From: Bradyrhizobium sp. 132
GTDB lineage: Bacteria > Pseudomonadota > Alphaproteobacteria > Rhizobiales > Xanthobacteraceae
Direction of reading: 5' to 3'
Length of the DNA stretch: 64,000 nucleotides
Assembly: GCF_023074185.1 (NCBI RefSeq)
Contig: NZ_JADPKY010000132.1
Coordinates: 186,001 to 250,000, forward strand
Each line of letters starts with the position of its first letter. Within the stretch, counting starts at the first letter, position 1. A model generated the notes under the pieces. It saw nothing but the letters and a program-made list of their open reading frames with translations. It was not told the origin of the DNA and did not search any database. The position numbers were made by a program, and so were the translations under genes. Positions 15,703 through 28,012 of this stretch are shown here, in pieces.

Positions 15703-17191
15703 GAATAACGAGCCCAGCATCGTCGTTGCCAAGGACAACAGCGCGCTGGTGATCCATGCGCTGGACGAGGCCGCCGAACGCCTCGGTCTGTATATCGGCC
15801 AGCCCCTGGCCAATGCCCGGGCGATGTGTCCGGATTTAAAGGTGTTCGACGCCGATGTCGTGACCGATGCGAAGACGCTCAGCGACATCGCCGACTGGTG
15901 CGATCGTTTCACGCCGCTGGTGGCGCTCGATCCGCCGCACGGGCTGTTTCTGGACATCACCGGCTGTGCGCATCTGTTCGGCGGTGAGACTGCGTTGTTG
16001 CAGACCCTCGTCCGTGCCCTCGATCGCCAGGGCTTTGCCGTCAGCGCGGCGATCGCCGGCACCTCGGTTTGCGCACGCACGCTGACGCGCCAGGTCACGG
16101 GCACCATCGTCGCCGATGGCAGGGAGGCGGCGGCGATCAGCCGGTTTCCGGTGTCCGCGCTTGGTGCGGGCGAGGCCATCACCACGGGCTTGCGTCGCGC
16201 CGGCCTGAAGACGATCGGCGATGTCGCCTCCCGCGAGCCACATGAAATCACGGCGCGGTTCGGTGCGCGGTTCTCCACGCTGCTCGCGCATGCGCTGGGG
16301 CAGGGCGATGCGCCGATCAGCCCGCGAAAGCCGCCGCCCGACTACATCGTGGAAAAACGCTTTGCCGAGCCGATCGCCACCGACACCATGATCGCGATGA
16401 CGCTGTCGCGGCTCGCCGACACGCTGATCGCGGCGATGGAGAAGCAAGGCAAGGGCGCGCGCCGCCTGGAAGCAGCCTTCTTCCGCACCGACGGCGCGGT
16501 CCGCGCGATCATGGTCGAGACCGGACGTCCCGTAACGCGAAGCGCCGTCGTCGACCGATTGTTCCGCGAGCGCCTCGATGCGCTCGCCGATCCCCTCGAT
16601 CCCGGCTTCGGCTTTGACATGGTGCGGCTGTCGGCGAGCCGCACCGAGATCGTGGTGCAGGAGCAGCGCGATCTCGACGCCCATGTCCACGACAATGACG
16701 AGCTTGCCGCGCTGATCGACCGCATCGCCGCGCGCATCGGCGGAAAGCGCGTCGTCGTGCACCTGCCGCAGGACACGCATATCCCCGAATGTGCGGTGCT
16801 GGCCGCACCCGCGCAGCACCATCTCGCCGTGGCCATGCAGGCCGAATGGCCAGCGCGCACCGAGAGTGAGCCGCCGCTGCGTCCCTTGCGACTGTTCGAC
16901 AAGCCCGAGCCGGTCGTGGTTCCGTTCGCGACCGTGCCCGACGGCCCGCCGCATCAATTCACCTGGCGCCGCGCGCAGCATGCGGTGGTGCGGGTCGAAG
17001 GGCCCGAACGCATCGCCATGGAATGGTGGCGGCAGGACGGCAAGCAACTGACGCGGGACTATTTCCGTATCGAGGATGCCGAGGGCCTGCGCTTCTGGAT
17101 CTTTCGCGACGGTCTTTACGAGGGGGAGTGCTTCGATGACGACGGCAAGCCCGCTCCTCCCGGTTGGTATGTGCACGGTCTCTTCGCATGA
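15599..17191 (+). CDS. imuB: ImuB, non-catalytic Y-family polymerase-like protein
   Basis: A 530-residue Y-family polymerase homologue. The start at 15599 (MSASSLNRRRILSLWLP) is chosen because the family begins just there. The first catalytic acidic residue of active Y polymerases is replaced by the LWLPRLPID sequence, and the palm motif reads FLDITGCAHLFGGE, so the protein is expected to be inactive and structural. Helix-hairpin-helix-like fingers (GLRRAGLKTIGDVASREP) follow. RPLRLF near residue 435 could be the beta-clamp contact. ImuB bridges ImuA, the clamp and DnaE2. Its stop overlaps the dnaE2 start as ATGA. Confidence 0.9.
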   Translation: MSASSLNRRRILSLWLPRLPIDQIQRFFGNAGLHKNNEPSIVVAKDNSALVIHALDEAAERLGLYIGQPLANARAMCPDLKVFDADVVTDAKTLSDIADWCDRFTPLVALDPPHGLFLDITGCAHLFGGETALLQTLVRALDRQGFAVSAAIAGTSVCARTLTRQVTGTIVADGREAAAISRFPVSALGAGEAITTGLRRAGLKTIGDVASREPHEITARFGARFSTLLAHALGQGDAPISPRKPPPDYIVEKRFAEPIATDTMIAMTLSRLADTLIAAMEKQGKGARRLEAAFFRTDGAVRAIMVETGRPVTRSAVVDRLFRERLDALADPLDPGFGFDMVRLSASRTEIVVQEQRDLDAHVHDNDELAALIDRIAARIGGKRVVVHLPQDTHIPECAVLAAPAQHHLAVAMQAEWPARTESEPPLRPLRLFDKPEPVVVPFATVPDGPPHQFTWRRAQHAVVRVEGPERIAMEWWRQDGKQLTRDYFRIEDAEGLRFWIFRDGLYEGECFDDDGKPAPPGWYVHGLFA

Positions 17192-20100
17192 ATACACCAG
17201 CTTATGCCGAGATCGGCATCACCACGAATTTCTCCTTCCTGCGCGGCGGCTCGGACCCGCGCGCCTATGTGCACCAGGCCAGCATCCTCGGCATTCCCGT
17301 GATCGGCATCGCCGATCACAACACGCTGGCCGGTGTGGTGCGCGCCTACAAGGAACTCGACAATGACAAGGTGCTGCACAAGCCGAAGCTTCTGATCGGC
17401 ACGCGCATCGTCTTCATCGACGGTACGCCCGATATTCTGGTCTATCCGTGCGACCGCGCCGCCTATGGCCGGCTGTGCCAGCTTCTCACCAGGGGCAAGC
17501 GCGGCGACGACATCACGCGGATCGAGAAGGGCGAGTGCCATCTCACCTTCGCCGATCTGCTTGCGTTTTCCGAAGGTCAGCTGCTGATCCTGACGCTGCC
17601 GCATCGCTTCGATGTGGCGCAAGCGCAGGACATTCTCGCCAAGCTGAAGGCGAGCCGCGCCGAGGGCGTGTGGCTGGCGGCGAGCCTGATCTATCGCGGC
17701 GACGACCGGCGCCGCCTCGCGCAGCTCGATGATCTCGCCGCAAAAGCAAAAGTGCCGCTGCTTGCGACCAACGAGGTGCTCTATCACGATGCCGGCCGCC
17801 GTCCTCTCCAGGACGTGCTGACCTGCATCCGGGAAAAAACCACGATCGAGGCGATCGGCCGGAGGCTGGAAGCCAATGCAGAGCGGTTTCTGAAGACACC
17901 CAGGGAGATGGCGCGGCTGTTCCGCGATTTCCCTGAGGCTATCGCGGAGACCATGCGCTTTGCGGACAAGATCACCTTCTCGCTCGACCAGCTCAAATAC
18001 CAGTATCCGGACGAGCCGGTGCCGCCGGGGAAGTCCGCGCAAGGGCATCTGGAAGATATGACCTGGGCGGGTGTCGACAAATATTTCGATGGTAAGATCG
18101 ACGACAAGCTGCGCGCCACCCTGAAGAAAGAGCTCGCGCTGATCGCCGAGCTGAAATACGCGCATTACTTCCTCACCGTCCACGACATCGTGCATTACGC
18201 GCGCAGCCAGAACATTTTGTGCCAGGGGCGGGGATCGGCGGCGAATTCGGCGGTCTGCTACGTGCTCGGCATCACCTCGGTCGACCCGACCAAGGTCGAT
18301 CTGCTGTTCGAGCGCTTCATCTCCAAGGAGCGGCTGGAGCCGCCCGATATCGACGTCGATTTCGAGCATTCGCGGCGCGAGGAGGTGATGCAATATGTCT
18401 ATCGCCGTTACGGCCGCCACCGCGCCGCGATCATCGCCACCGTCATTCACTATCGCCCCCGCAGCGCCATCCGCGACGTCGGCAAGGCGCTGGGCCTGAC
18501 CGAGGACGTCACCGCCGCACTCGCCGACACCGTCTGGGGCAGCTGGGGCAAGGGCCTCAACGACATGCAGGTCAGGCAGGCCGGCCTCGATCCGCAAAAC
18601 TCCATGATCAACCTCGCGGTCGAGCTCGCGACCGAGCTGATCGAATTTCCGCGCCATCTGTCCCAGCATGTTGGCGGCTATGTGCTCACGCAAGACCGGC
18701 TCGACACCTATGTGCCGATCGGCAACGCCGCGATGGACGATCGGACCTTCATCGAATGGGACAAGGACGATGTCGACGCGCTCAGCATGATGAAGGTCGA
18801 CGTGCTCGCGCTGGGCATGCTGACCTGCATCCGCAAGTGTTTTGATCTGATCGACCAGCACAAGGGTGAGCACTGGGTTCTGGCGAGCGTCCCGCAGGAC
18901 GATCCCAAGGTCTACGACATGCTGTGCCTCGGGGAATCGCTTGGCGTCTTCCAGGTCGAGAGCCGCGCACAGATGAACATGCTGCCGCGCCTGAAGCCAC
19001 AGACCTTCTACGATCTCGTCATCGAAGTCGCGATCGTGCGGCCGGGACCGATCCAGGGCGACATGGTGCATCCGTATCTGCGGCGGCGGAAAATGCGGCC
19101 CGAGGATATCGAATATCCCTACCCTAAGGATGGCAATAAAGATGAGCTTCGAGACGTTCTGTACAAGACGCTTGGTGTTCCTCTTTTCCAGGAGCAGGCC
19201 ATGCGAATTGCGATCGTGGCCGCAGAATTTACCCCGGAAGAGGCGAACGGATTGCGTCGTGCCATGGCGACGTTTCGCAACGTTGGTACCATCGGCAATT
19301 TCGAAGAGAAAATGATCGGCAACATGATTCGCAGAGGTTACGATCCGCAATTTGCAAAAAACTGCTTCGAGCAGATCAAGGGGTTTGGCTCCTATGGTTT
19401 CCCGGAAAGTCACGCGGCGAGCTTTGCGCAGCTTGTCTACGTCTCTTCATGGCTGAAGCTTCATCATCCCGATGCGTTCTGCTGCAGTCTCCTGAACTCG
19501 CAGCCGATGGGCTTTTACGCCCCAGCGCAGATCGTCAGCGACGCCCGCAAGAACGGCGTCGAGGTGCGCGACATCGACGTGTCTCATAGTTCCGCACAAA
19601 ACACGCTGGAAAATACAGAGGGCAAGTATTGTGCTGTCCGTCTCGGTTTCCGCCAGATCGACGGCTTTCACTGGCTCGATCCGGATGAGGACGCACTCAA
19701 AAAACAACAGGCAGAGCGGCAGGGCAAGGAATACGTCAGCCAGGAAGACTGGGCCGACCGCATCGTCGCCGCCCGCAACCGCCGGCCCTTTACCTCACTG
19801 GAAGACTTCGCCCGCGACACCGGACTGCCCAAGCGCGCGCTGATCCTGCTCGCCGATGCCGACGCGTTCCGCTCGCTCGGGCTCGACCGCCGCGAGGCGC
19901 TGTGGCAGGTGCGGCGTCTGCCCGACGATGTGCCGCTGCCGCTGTTCGAAGCGGCCACCGCACGCGAGCAGCCGGACGAGCACGCCAAGCCGTTGCCGGT
20001 GATGCCGCGCGCCGAACAGGTGGTCGCGGACTACCAGACCATTCGCCTTTCACTCAAAGGCCATCCGATGGAATTCTTGCGCGAGATGTTTACGCTCGAG

Positions 20101-20559
20101 CGCATCGTCGCCTGCAAGGACATCAATCATGACAACGAGCGGCGCCGCGTGCGCTGTGCCGGCGTCGTCCTGGTACGGCAACGGCCGGGCAGCGCCAGCG
20201 GCGTCGTGTTCATGACGCTGGAGGACGAAACCGGCATCGCCAATGTCGTGGTATGGCCCAAGATCATGGAGCAGTACCGCAAAGAGGTGATGGGTGCGCG
20301 CCTCATCCTGGTCGAGGGCTACATCCAGAGCAGCCCCGAAAAGGTGACGCACCTTATCGCCCAGCGCATGATCGACCGTTCGCACGATCTGGTCGGCCTC
20401 GCCAACGACGCCCTGAGCCGCAAGCACCCGGTGCCGGCAGGCGCCGCCCTGATCGAGCCGCTCAACGACGATCCCCGCGCCCATGCGGATGCGCCCGCGC
20501 AAAAAATCCGCCACCCCCGTAACGTCCGCATCCTGCCGCCGTCGCGGGATTTTCACTGA
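17188..20559 (+). CDS. dnaE2: Error-prone DNA polymerase DnaE2
   Basis: A 1123-residue C-family polymerase alpha subunit. An N-terminal PHP domain (about 1-200, TTNFSFLRGGSDPRAYV, GIADHNTL) precedes the catalytic palm with PPDIDVDFEHSRREEV (about 386-401) carrying the acidic metal ligands. Fingers, helix-hairpin-helix and an OB domain (RRVRCAGVVLVRQRPG to the end) follow. It carries out translesion synthesis with ImuA and ImuB. The start at 17188 overlaps the imuB stop. Odd feature: bases from about 19110 to 19420 use many more A/T-ending codons than both flanks (123 of 240 G+C at 19141-19380 by my count, against 110 of 180 at 18901-19080), suggesting a recombined segment. Confidence 0.93.
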   Translation: MNTPAYAEIGITTNFSFLRGGSDPRAYVHQASILGIPVIGIADHNTLAGVVRAYKELDNDKVLHKPKLLIGTRIVFIDGTPDILVYPCDRAAYGRLCQLLTRGKRGDDITRIEKGECHLTFADLLAFSEGQLLILTLPHRFDVAQAQDILAKLKASRAEGVWLAASLIYRGDDRRRLAQLDDLAAKAKVPLLATNEVLYHDAGRRPLQDVLTCIREKTTIEAIGRRLEANAERFLKTPREMARLFRDFPEAIAETMRFADKITFSLDQLKYQYPDEPVPPGKSAQGHLEDMTWAGVDKYFDGKIDDKLRATLKKELALIAELKYAHYFLTVHDIVHYARSQNILCQGRGSAANSAVCYVLGITSVDPTKVDLLFERFISKERLEPPDIDVDFEHSRREEVMQYVYRRYGRHRAAIIATVIHYRPRSAIRDVGKALGLTEDVTAALADTVWGSWGKGLNDMQVRQAGLDPQNSMINLAVELATELIEFPRHLSQHVGGYVLTQDRLDTYVPIGNAAMDDRTFIEWDKDDVDALSMMKVDVLALGMLTCIRKCFDLIDQHKGEHWVLASVPQDDPKVYDMLCLGESLGVFQVESRAQMNMLPRLKPQTFYDLVIEVAIVRPGPIQGDMVHPYLRRRKMRPEDIEYPYPKDGNKDELRDVLYKTLGVPLFQEQAMRIAIVAAEFTPEEANGLRRAMATFRNVGTIGNFEEKMIGNMIRRGYDPQFAKNCFEQIKGFGSYGFPESHAASFAQLVYVSSWLKLHHPDAFCCSLLNSQPMGFYAPAQIVSDARKNGVEVRDIDVSHSSAQNTLENTEGKYCAVRLGFRQIDGFHWLDPDEDALKKQQAERQGKEYVSQEDWADRIVAARNRRPFTSLEDFARDTGLPKRALILLADADAFRSLGLDRREALWQVRRLPDDVPLPLFEAATAREQPDEHAKPLPVMPRAEQVVADYQTIRLSLKGHPMEFLREMFTLERIVACKDINHDNERRRVRCAGVVLVRQRPGSASGVVFMTLEDETGIANVVVWPKIMEQYRKEVMGARLILVEGYIQSSPEKVTHLIAQRMIDRSHDLVGLANDALSRKHPVPAGAALIEPLNDDPRAHADAPAQKIRHPRNVRILPPSRDFH

Positions 20560-20577
20560 GGTTGTGAAAAATCGATC

Positions 20578-20690
20578 TCCCTCATGCTGAGGAGGCCGCC
20601 CAGCGGCCGTCTCGAAGCACGTGGCCACCAGCGGGGCCTTCATCCTTCGAGACGCCGCGTAAGCGCGGCTCTTCAGGATGAGGAACTGCT
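20578..20690. repeat. Palindromic repeat (CCTCAT-CTGA family) between convergent genes
   Basis: The left arm begins CCCTCATGCTGAGGAGGCCGC; the right arm, on the minus strand, reads CCTCATCCTGAAGAGCCGC. Both contain the GTCTCGAAG core. The element fills the 129 bp between the dnaE2 and SDR stop codons and could act as a transcription barrier, though no U run follows. It is related to the longer repeats at 43134, 43541, 43650 and 57422. Confidence 0.7.
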
Positions 20691-21459
20691 AAAAATTCAC
20701 CCGGTTCGAAATCGCGCCGTCCACCACCAGATTGGAGCCTGTGGTGAACGCCGACACCGGGCTTGCCAAGAACACCGCCGCGCTCGCGATTTCCTGCGGG
20801 GTCGCCATGCGGCCGGTCGGATTGCGGCTCATCGCATCTTCGTAGCGTTTTGGCATGTTCTGTTCGATCATGTTCCAGACGCCGCCCTTGAAGTAGACGG
20901 TGCCGGGCGAGACCACGTTGACGCGGATCTTCTTCTTTGCGTATTGCCGCGCCAGCCCCTTGGCCATGTGGATCAGTGCCGCCTTGATCGGGCCGTAGGA
21001 GCTGGCGAGATCGGCCTGTGCCGCTGAGATCGAGGAGATGATGACGAAGGCGGCGTCGCCACTCTTCTCACCGCCGGCCTCGAGAAACGGCCGCGCGGCG
21101 TCGAACGCATGGACGGCGCCGAGCAGGTCGAGCCGAAAATTCTGCTCCCACGATGCGGCATCATGGCCTTGCGCCATCGCCCCCGCGTTAGAGAACAGCA
21201 TGTCGATGCCGCCAAGCTCCTTTGCAGCATTCTCGATCCAGGATTTCAGTGCCGCGCCGTCAGTGACGTCGACGGGGCCCCCGGTCGCGCGGATACCGCT
21301 GGCCTTCAACTCCGTAACGGTGGCGGCAACCTGATCGGCCTTGCGTGCACACACCGCGACATTGCTGCCTTCACCGGCCAGCGTCGCCGCAATCGCCCGC
21401 CCGATGCCGCGGGTGCCGCCGAGCACGATGGCGTTCTTGCCTTTGAGACCGAGATCCAT
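20689..21459 (-). CDS. SDR family oxidoreductase
   Basis: A 256-residue classical short-chain dehydrogenase/reductase. The nucleotide-binding motif is GGTRGIGRAIA (about 14-24), with NAGA at 91-94. The catalytic Ser lies in ISSISAAQAD, and the Tyr/Lys pair is SSYGPIKAAL, where the usual YxxxK reads Y154-G-P-I-K158. The C-terminal SAFTTGSNLVVDGA is typical. The start at 21459 opens directly with MDLGLKGKNAIVLGG; the frame stays open far upstream only by chance. The substrate is unknown. It is a single gene, convergent with dnaE2. Confidence 0.9.
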   Translation of the reverse strand: MDLGLKGKNAIVLGGTRGIGRAIAATLAGEGSNVAVCARKADQVAATVTELKASGIRATGGPVDVTDGAALKSWIENAAKELGGIDMLFSNAGAMAQGHDAASWEQNFRLDLLGAVHAFDAARPFLEAGGEKSGDAAFVIISSISAAQADLASSYGPIKAALIHMAKGLARQYAKKKIRVNVVSPGTVYFKGGVWNMIEQNMPKRYEDAMSRNPTGRMATPQEIASAAVFLASPVSAFTTGSNLVVDGAISNRVNF

Positions 21460-21517
21460 TGTTTGGCTCCTTCTTGTTGATGCAGGGTATTGTAGCTGTT
21501 TCGGAGGATATGCCGAA

Positions 21518-21625
21518 CTCTCCAATTCGTCATTGCGAGCGCAGCGAAGCAATCCAGAAATGCATCCGCGGAAACAGTCTGGATTGCTTCGTCGCAAGGG
21601 CTCCTCGCAATGACGAATTGGAGAG
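21518..21625. repeat. Palindromic repeat with perfect 22-bp arms
   Basis: Perfect 22-bp inverted arms lie at 21518-21539 and 21604-21625 (core CGTCATTGCGAG / CTCGCAATGACG). A second inner pair, GAAGCAATCCAGA and TCTGGATTGCTTC, surrounds a short variable loop. The same family is present at 63198-63296. It lies between the SDR start and the end of the small membrane protein gene. Confidence 0.85.
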
Positions 21626-21635
21626 AGGCGGGCCC

Positions 21636-21923
21636 TCACTCCGGTGCCGCCCCCACCGGCGGGCCGCCGGGCGGCCGGTGCAGGTATGTCAGCGAAACGT
21701 AGGCGCCGGCCCAGGAGCCGATCGCCGCGAAAGCCACATAGAAAGCGTTTTCGGTGTAGCTGATCACGGCGTAGGAGGAGAGCATGTACCAGACCGCGCT
21801 CCAGTTCGCCGCGGGCACGCGCTTGCGCGCGATCACGGCCGAGGTGAACATGACATAGACCGCGTCGGTGGCGGCCGTTGCGATGAACACGGCGCCTGCG
21901 GTGAGGGGATCGATGGCGGCCAT
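21636..21923 (-). CDS. Small multi-pass membrane protein
   Basis: A 95-residue protein with three hydrophobic segments (about 8-28, 41-61 and 62-80), starting MAAIDPLTAGAVFIATAATDA behind a GGAAGG ribosome binding site. It is Ala-rich and ends in a Pro/Gly tail (HRPPGGPPVGAAPE). I do not recognise a named family. The composition and clear start support a real gene. It is divergent from the CoA-transferase gene 56 bp away. Confidence 0.65.
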   Translation of the reverse strand: MAAIDPLTAGAVFIATAATDAVYVMFTSAVIARKRVPAANWSAVWYMLSSYAVISYTENAFYVAFAAIGSWAGAYVSLTYLHRPPGGPPVGAAPE

Positions 21924-21979
21924 TGCATTTCCTTCCGGGATAGTGAGAAGTTCGCAAAACTAAAGGGAGAGAAGCGGCT

Positions 21980-23392
21980 ATGCAAAGCCCCGCCAACATT
22001 CTCAGGGATATCTGGATCTCCGTCGGCGGCGATATGGCCGCGCTCGAACGCGTGCGGCTGACCGGCGAGGAGCCGCAAATCCCGTCCTCGTTTCGCGTCG
22101 CCGTCGCTGGACAAACCACGATCGCCGCCGCCGGCCTCGCCGCCGCCGAAATCTGGAGATTGCGCAGCGGCGAGGTGCAGGATGTCACCATCGACATGCG
22201 CCACGCTGTCGCCGAATGCCGCTCCGAGCGCTATTTACGCGTCGACGACAAGCCGCCGCCACCCGCCTGGGACGCCATTGCCGGCGTCTACAGGACCGGC
22301 GACAACCGCTTCGTTCGCTGTCACACCAATTTCCCGCATCATCGCGACGCCGTCTGCAAGGTGCTCGGCTGCGAACCCGAACGCGAGAAGGTGCAGGCCG
22401 CGCTGATGCAATGGAAGGGCGAGGATTTTGAAACTGCGGCCTATGCTGCGGGCGGCGTCGTTGCCCTCATGCGCTCCTACGACGAATGGTCGGCGCTGCC
22501 GCAGGCCCGCGCGCTCGCCGAATTGCCGCTGGTCTCGATCGAGAAGATCGGCGAGGCTCCGCCAAAGCCGTGGCCGCAAGGACAGTCGAACGGCGATCGT
22601 CCGCTCGCAGGCCTACGCGTGCTCGACCTCTCCCGCGTCATCGCGGGCCCCGTGGCCGGCCGCACGCTCGCCGCGCACGGCGCGGATGTTCTGCTCGTAT
22701 CAGGCCCCGAGCTGCCGGCCATCCCGTGGCTCACCATCGACACCGGCCGCGGCAAGCTCACCACCTTCATCGAGTTGAAGAGCGAGACGGGCAGGGCGCA
22801 GATGCGCGCGCTGTTGAAGGACGCAGACATCTTCTCGCAAGGCTATCGCCCGCGCGCGCTTGCGGCTCTCGGCTTTACGCCGGAGGACGCAGCGAAAATC
22901 AATCCCGGCATCGTCTACGTGACGCTGTCGGCCTATGGCCATTCCGGTCCCTGGGCAGAGCGGCGCGGCTTCGATTCGCTGGTGCAGACCACGACCGGCT
23001 TCAACCATGCCGAGGGACAGGCCGCCGGCCTCGACGGGCCGAAGGAATTGCCGGCACAGATGCTCGATCACGCCACCGGTTATCTGATGGCGTTCGGCGC
23101 GATGATGGCTAGGGCGCGCCAGGCCCGCGAAGGCGGTAGCTGGCACGTGCGCGTGTCGCTGGCGCAGACCGGGCGCTGGCTGTGGAATCTCGGACGGCTC
23201 GAAGGCGGCCTGAACACCCCGGATATTTTGGGCGAGGCCGTACATGCTGCATTCATCGAGAGCATGCCATCTGGTTTCGGCACGTTGAAGGCGGTGCGTC
23301 ATTCAGCACTGCTGTCGAAGACGCCCGCGCAATGGAGCCGTCCGGCGATGCCGCTTGGCAGTCATCCGGCACAATGGCCGGCACGAAACTGA
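21980..23392 (+). CDS. Family III CoA-transferase (CaiB/BaiF type)
   Basis: A 470-residue CaiB/BaiF-like protein. The diagnostic N-terminal CoA-binding segment (LRVLDLSRVIAGPVAGRTLAAHGADV) occurs not at the start but at about residue 213. GRGK, GFDSLVQTTTGF (with the probable catalytic Asp) and QMLDHATGYL follow. Residues 1-205 form a separate CoA-transferase-like half (RVAVAGQTTIAAAGLAAAEIW, DMRHAVAECRSERYL), so this is a tandem type with a degenerate first half. The acyl-CoA donor and acceptor are unknown. It is a single gene, with 156 bp before the efflux operon. Confidence 0.85.
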   Translation: MQSPANILRDIWISVGGDMAALERVRLTGEEPQIPSSFRVAVAGQTTIAAAGLAAAEIWRLRSGEVQDVTIDMRHAVAECRSERYLRVDDKPPPPAWDAIAGVYRTGDNRFVRCHTNFPHHRDAVCKVLGCEPEREKVQAALMQWKGEDFETAAYAAGGVVALMRSYDEWSALPQARALAELPLVSIEKIGEAPPKPWPQGQSNGDRPLAGLRVLDLSRVIAGPVAGRTLAAHGADVLLVSGPELPAIPWLTIDTGRGKLTTFIELKSETGRAQMRALLKDADIFSQGYRPRALAALGFTPEDAAKINPGIVYVTLSAYGHSGPWAERRGFDSLVQTTTGFNHAEGQAAGLDGPKELPAQMLDHATGYLMAFGAMMARARQAREGGSWHVRVSLAQTGRWLWNLGRLEGGLNTPDILGEAVHAAFIESMPSGFGTLKAVRHSALLSKTPAQWSRPAMPLGSHPAQWPARN

Positions 23393-23548
23393 CACCGAGC
23401 TTACTTGGACCTGACGCGTTGCAGAATTTTAACGCAAACCGAAAGGCGCGCCGCGTTTTTTAGGTTGTTTGAAATCACAATTCGGCACTATTAGCGCGAC
23501 CGATGAGGCAGGCATCCGCCGGTATCATCGCAGACATGACCGGGCCCC

Positions 23549-24793
23549 ATGGTAGTTGGAAATACCAAGCGATTGCAGGTGCTTACAAAACAGCGGGTGA
23601 TCACATCCGTAGTTTTACTAGCTCTTGCCGGTGCCGGGGCCTACGGCTTCCTCTATGCGGGAGCCAAGGACAAGAGCCACTCCGAGATCTCCAGCCAGTC
23701 GCGCAGGAATGCGCAGAACTTCACACCGACGCCGTCGGAATGGGCGACGCTGACGATCGAGCCGGTCAAGGCCAAGACCTTCCGGGCCGAATATGTCACC
23801 GAGGGCAAGGTCGCGGTCGACGAGGACCGTTCGACGCCGGTGTTCTCGCCCTATGCGGGGCGGGTGACCAAGCTGCTCGCCAAACCGGGCGAGATGCTGA
23901 AGCAAGGTCAACCGCTGTTCACAATCGAAGCCGCCGACACCGTGCAGGCCCAGAACGATTTCATCGCGGCGATGACTTCGCAGAACAAGGCGAAGTCGGC
24001 GATCGATCTTGCCGACATCCAGTTCAAGCGCGCCAAGGACCTCTACGAGGGGCATGCCATCCCGCTGAAGGACTATCAGCAGGCTGAAGCGACCCAGGTT
24101 CAGGCGCAGAACGACATGCGCTCCTCGGCGACGGCGCTGGAGGCCGCGCGCAACAAGCTGCGCATCCTCGGCTTCACCGACGAGACCATCAAGACGTTCC
24201 AGGACAAGGGCGTCATCAATCCGGAAGTCACGATCCATTCGCCGATCGCGGGCACGGTCGTGCAGCGTAAGATCGGTCCCGGCCAGTACGTCAATTCCGG
24301 CGCCAGCGATCCGGTGTTCGTCGTCGGCGATCTCTCCACGGTCTGGCTCACCGCCTTCGTGCGCGAGAGTGACGCGGCTGCCGTGTGCATCGGGCAGGAC
24401 ATCACCGTCAACGTGATGGCGCTGCCGGGTCGTCCGCTGACTGCGAAAATCAACTACGTCGCCGCCGCGATCGACGCCAACACCCGCCGTCTGCTGGTCC
24501 GCGCCACCATCGACAACAAGGACGGCCTACTCAAGCCGGAGATGTTCGCCAACGTCACGATCTATTCGGCCGGCGACCGCGCCGCGCCGGCGGTACCGAA
24601 GCAGGCCTTGATCTATGAAGCCGACAAGGTCCGCCTCTGGGTTGCACGCGAGGACAAGTCGGTCGAGCTGCGTGAGATCAAGATCGGGCTCATTAATGGC
24701 AACCTCGTCGAGGTCACCAGCAATCTGAAGCCCGGCGAGCAGGTCGTCACCAAAGGCAGCCTGTTCATCGACCGCGCGGCGTCCGGCAGCTGA
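23549..24793 (+). CDS. RND efflux periplasmic adaptor (HlyD/CusB type)
   Basis: A 414-residue membrane fusion protein. One N-terminal membrane anchor lies at about 18-38. A lipoyl half (GRVTKLLAKPGEMLKQGQPLFTIE), a coiled-coil hairpin of about 130-190 (AQNDFIAAMTSQNKAKSAIDLADIQFKRAKDLYE), the second lipoyl half (IHSPIAGTVVQRKIGPGQYV) and a beta-barrel region (WLTAFVRESDAAAVCIGQ) follow. It lies 30 bp upstream of the RND pump gene in the same direction, so the two form one operon. It would link the pump to an outer membrane channel; none is encoded in the operon, but a TolC-type gene lies at 29605-31035. Confidence 0.9.
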   Translation: MVVGNTKRLQVLTKQRVITSVVLLALAGAGAYGFLYAGAKDKSHSEISSQSRRNAQNFTPTPSEWATLTIEPVKAKTFRAEYVTEGKVAVDEDRSTPVFSPYAGRVTKLLAKPGEMLKQGQPLFTIEAADTVQAQNDFIAAMTSQNKAKSAIDLADIQFKRAKDLYEGHAIPLKDYQQAEATQVQAQNDMRSSATALEAARNKLRILGFTDETIKTFQDKGVINPEVTIHSPIAGTVVQRKIGPGQYVNSGASDPVFVVGDLSTVWLTAFVRESDAAAVCIGQDITVNVMALPGRPLTAKINYVAAAIDANTRRLLVRATIDNKDGLLKPEMFANVTIYSAGDRAAPAVPKQALIYEADKVRLWVAREDKSVELREIKIGLINGNLVEVTSNLKPGEQVVTKGSLFIDRAASGS

Positions 24794-24823
24794 TCGACGA
24801 CCCAAGAAAAATTGAAGACCTGA

Positions 24824-27940
<3,117 letters not shown>

Positions 27941-28012
27941 CCTGTTCGAGCTGGAATCGCGTTCCGCTTCGCGGCCATGTCCGCGCGGCGAAGTCTCAAC
28001 CAGTCTGGCGAA

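Noticed and set aside
17116..19413. A 765-codon open frame on the minus strand of imuB/dnaE2
   Set aside because: It is fully antisense to dnaE2, with no family features; long antisense frames are expected opposite GC-rich genes with strong third-position bias.
21460..22197. Extension of the SDR frame upstream of 21459
   Set aside because: It would run through a palindromic repeat and the small membrane protein gene; the SDR fold starts at MDLGLKGKNA.
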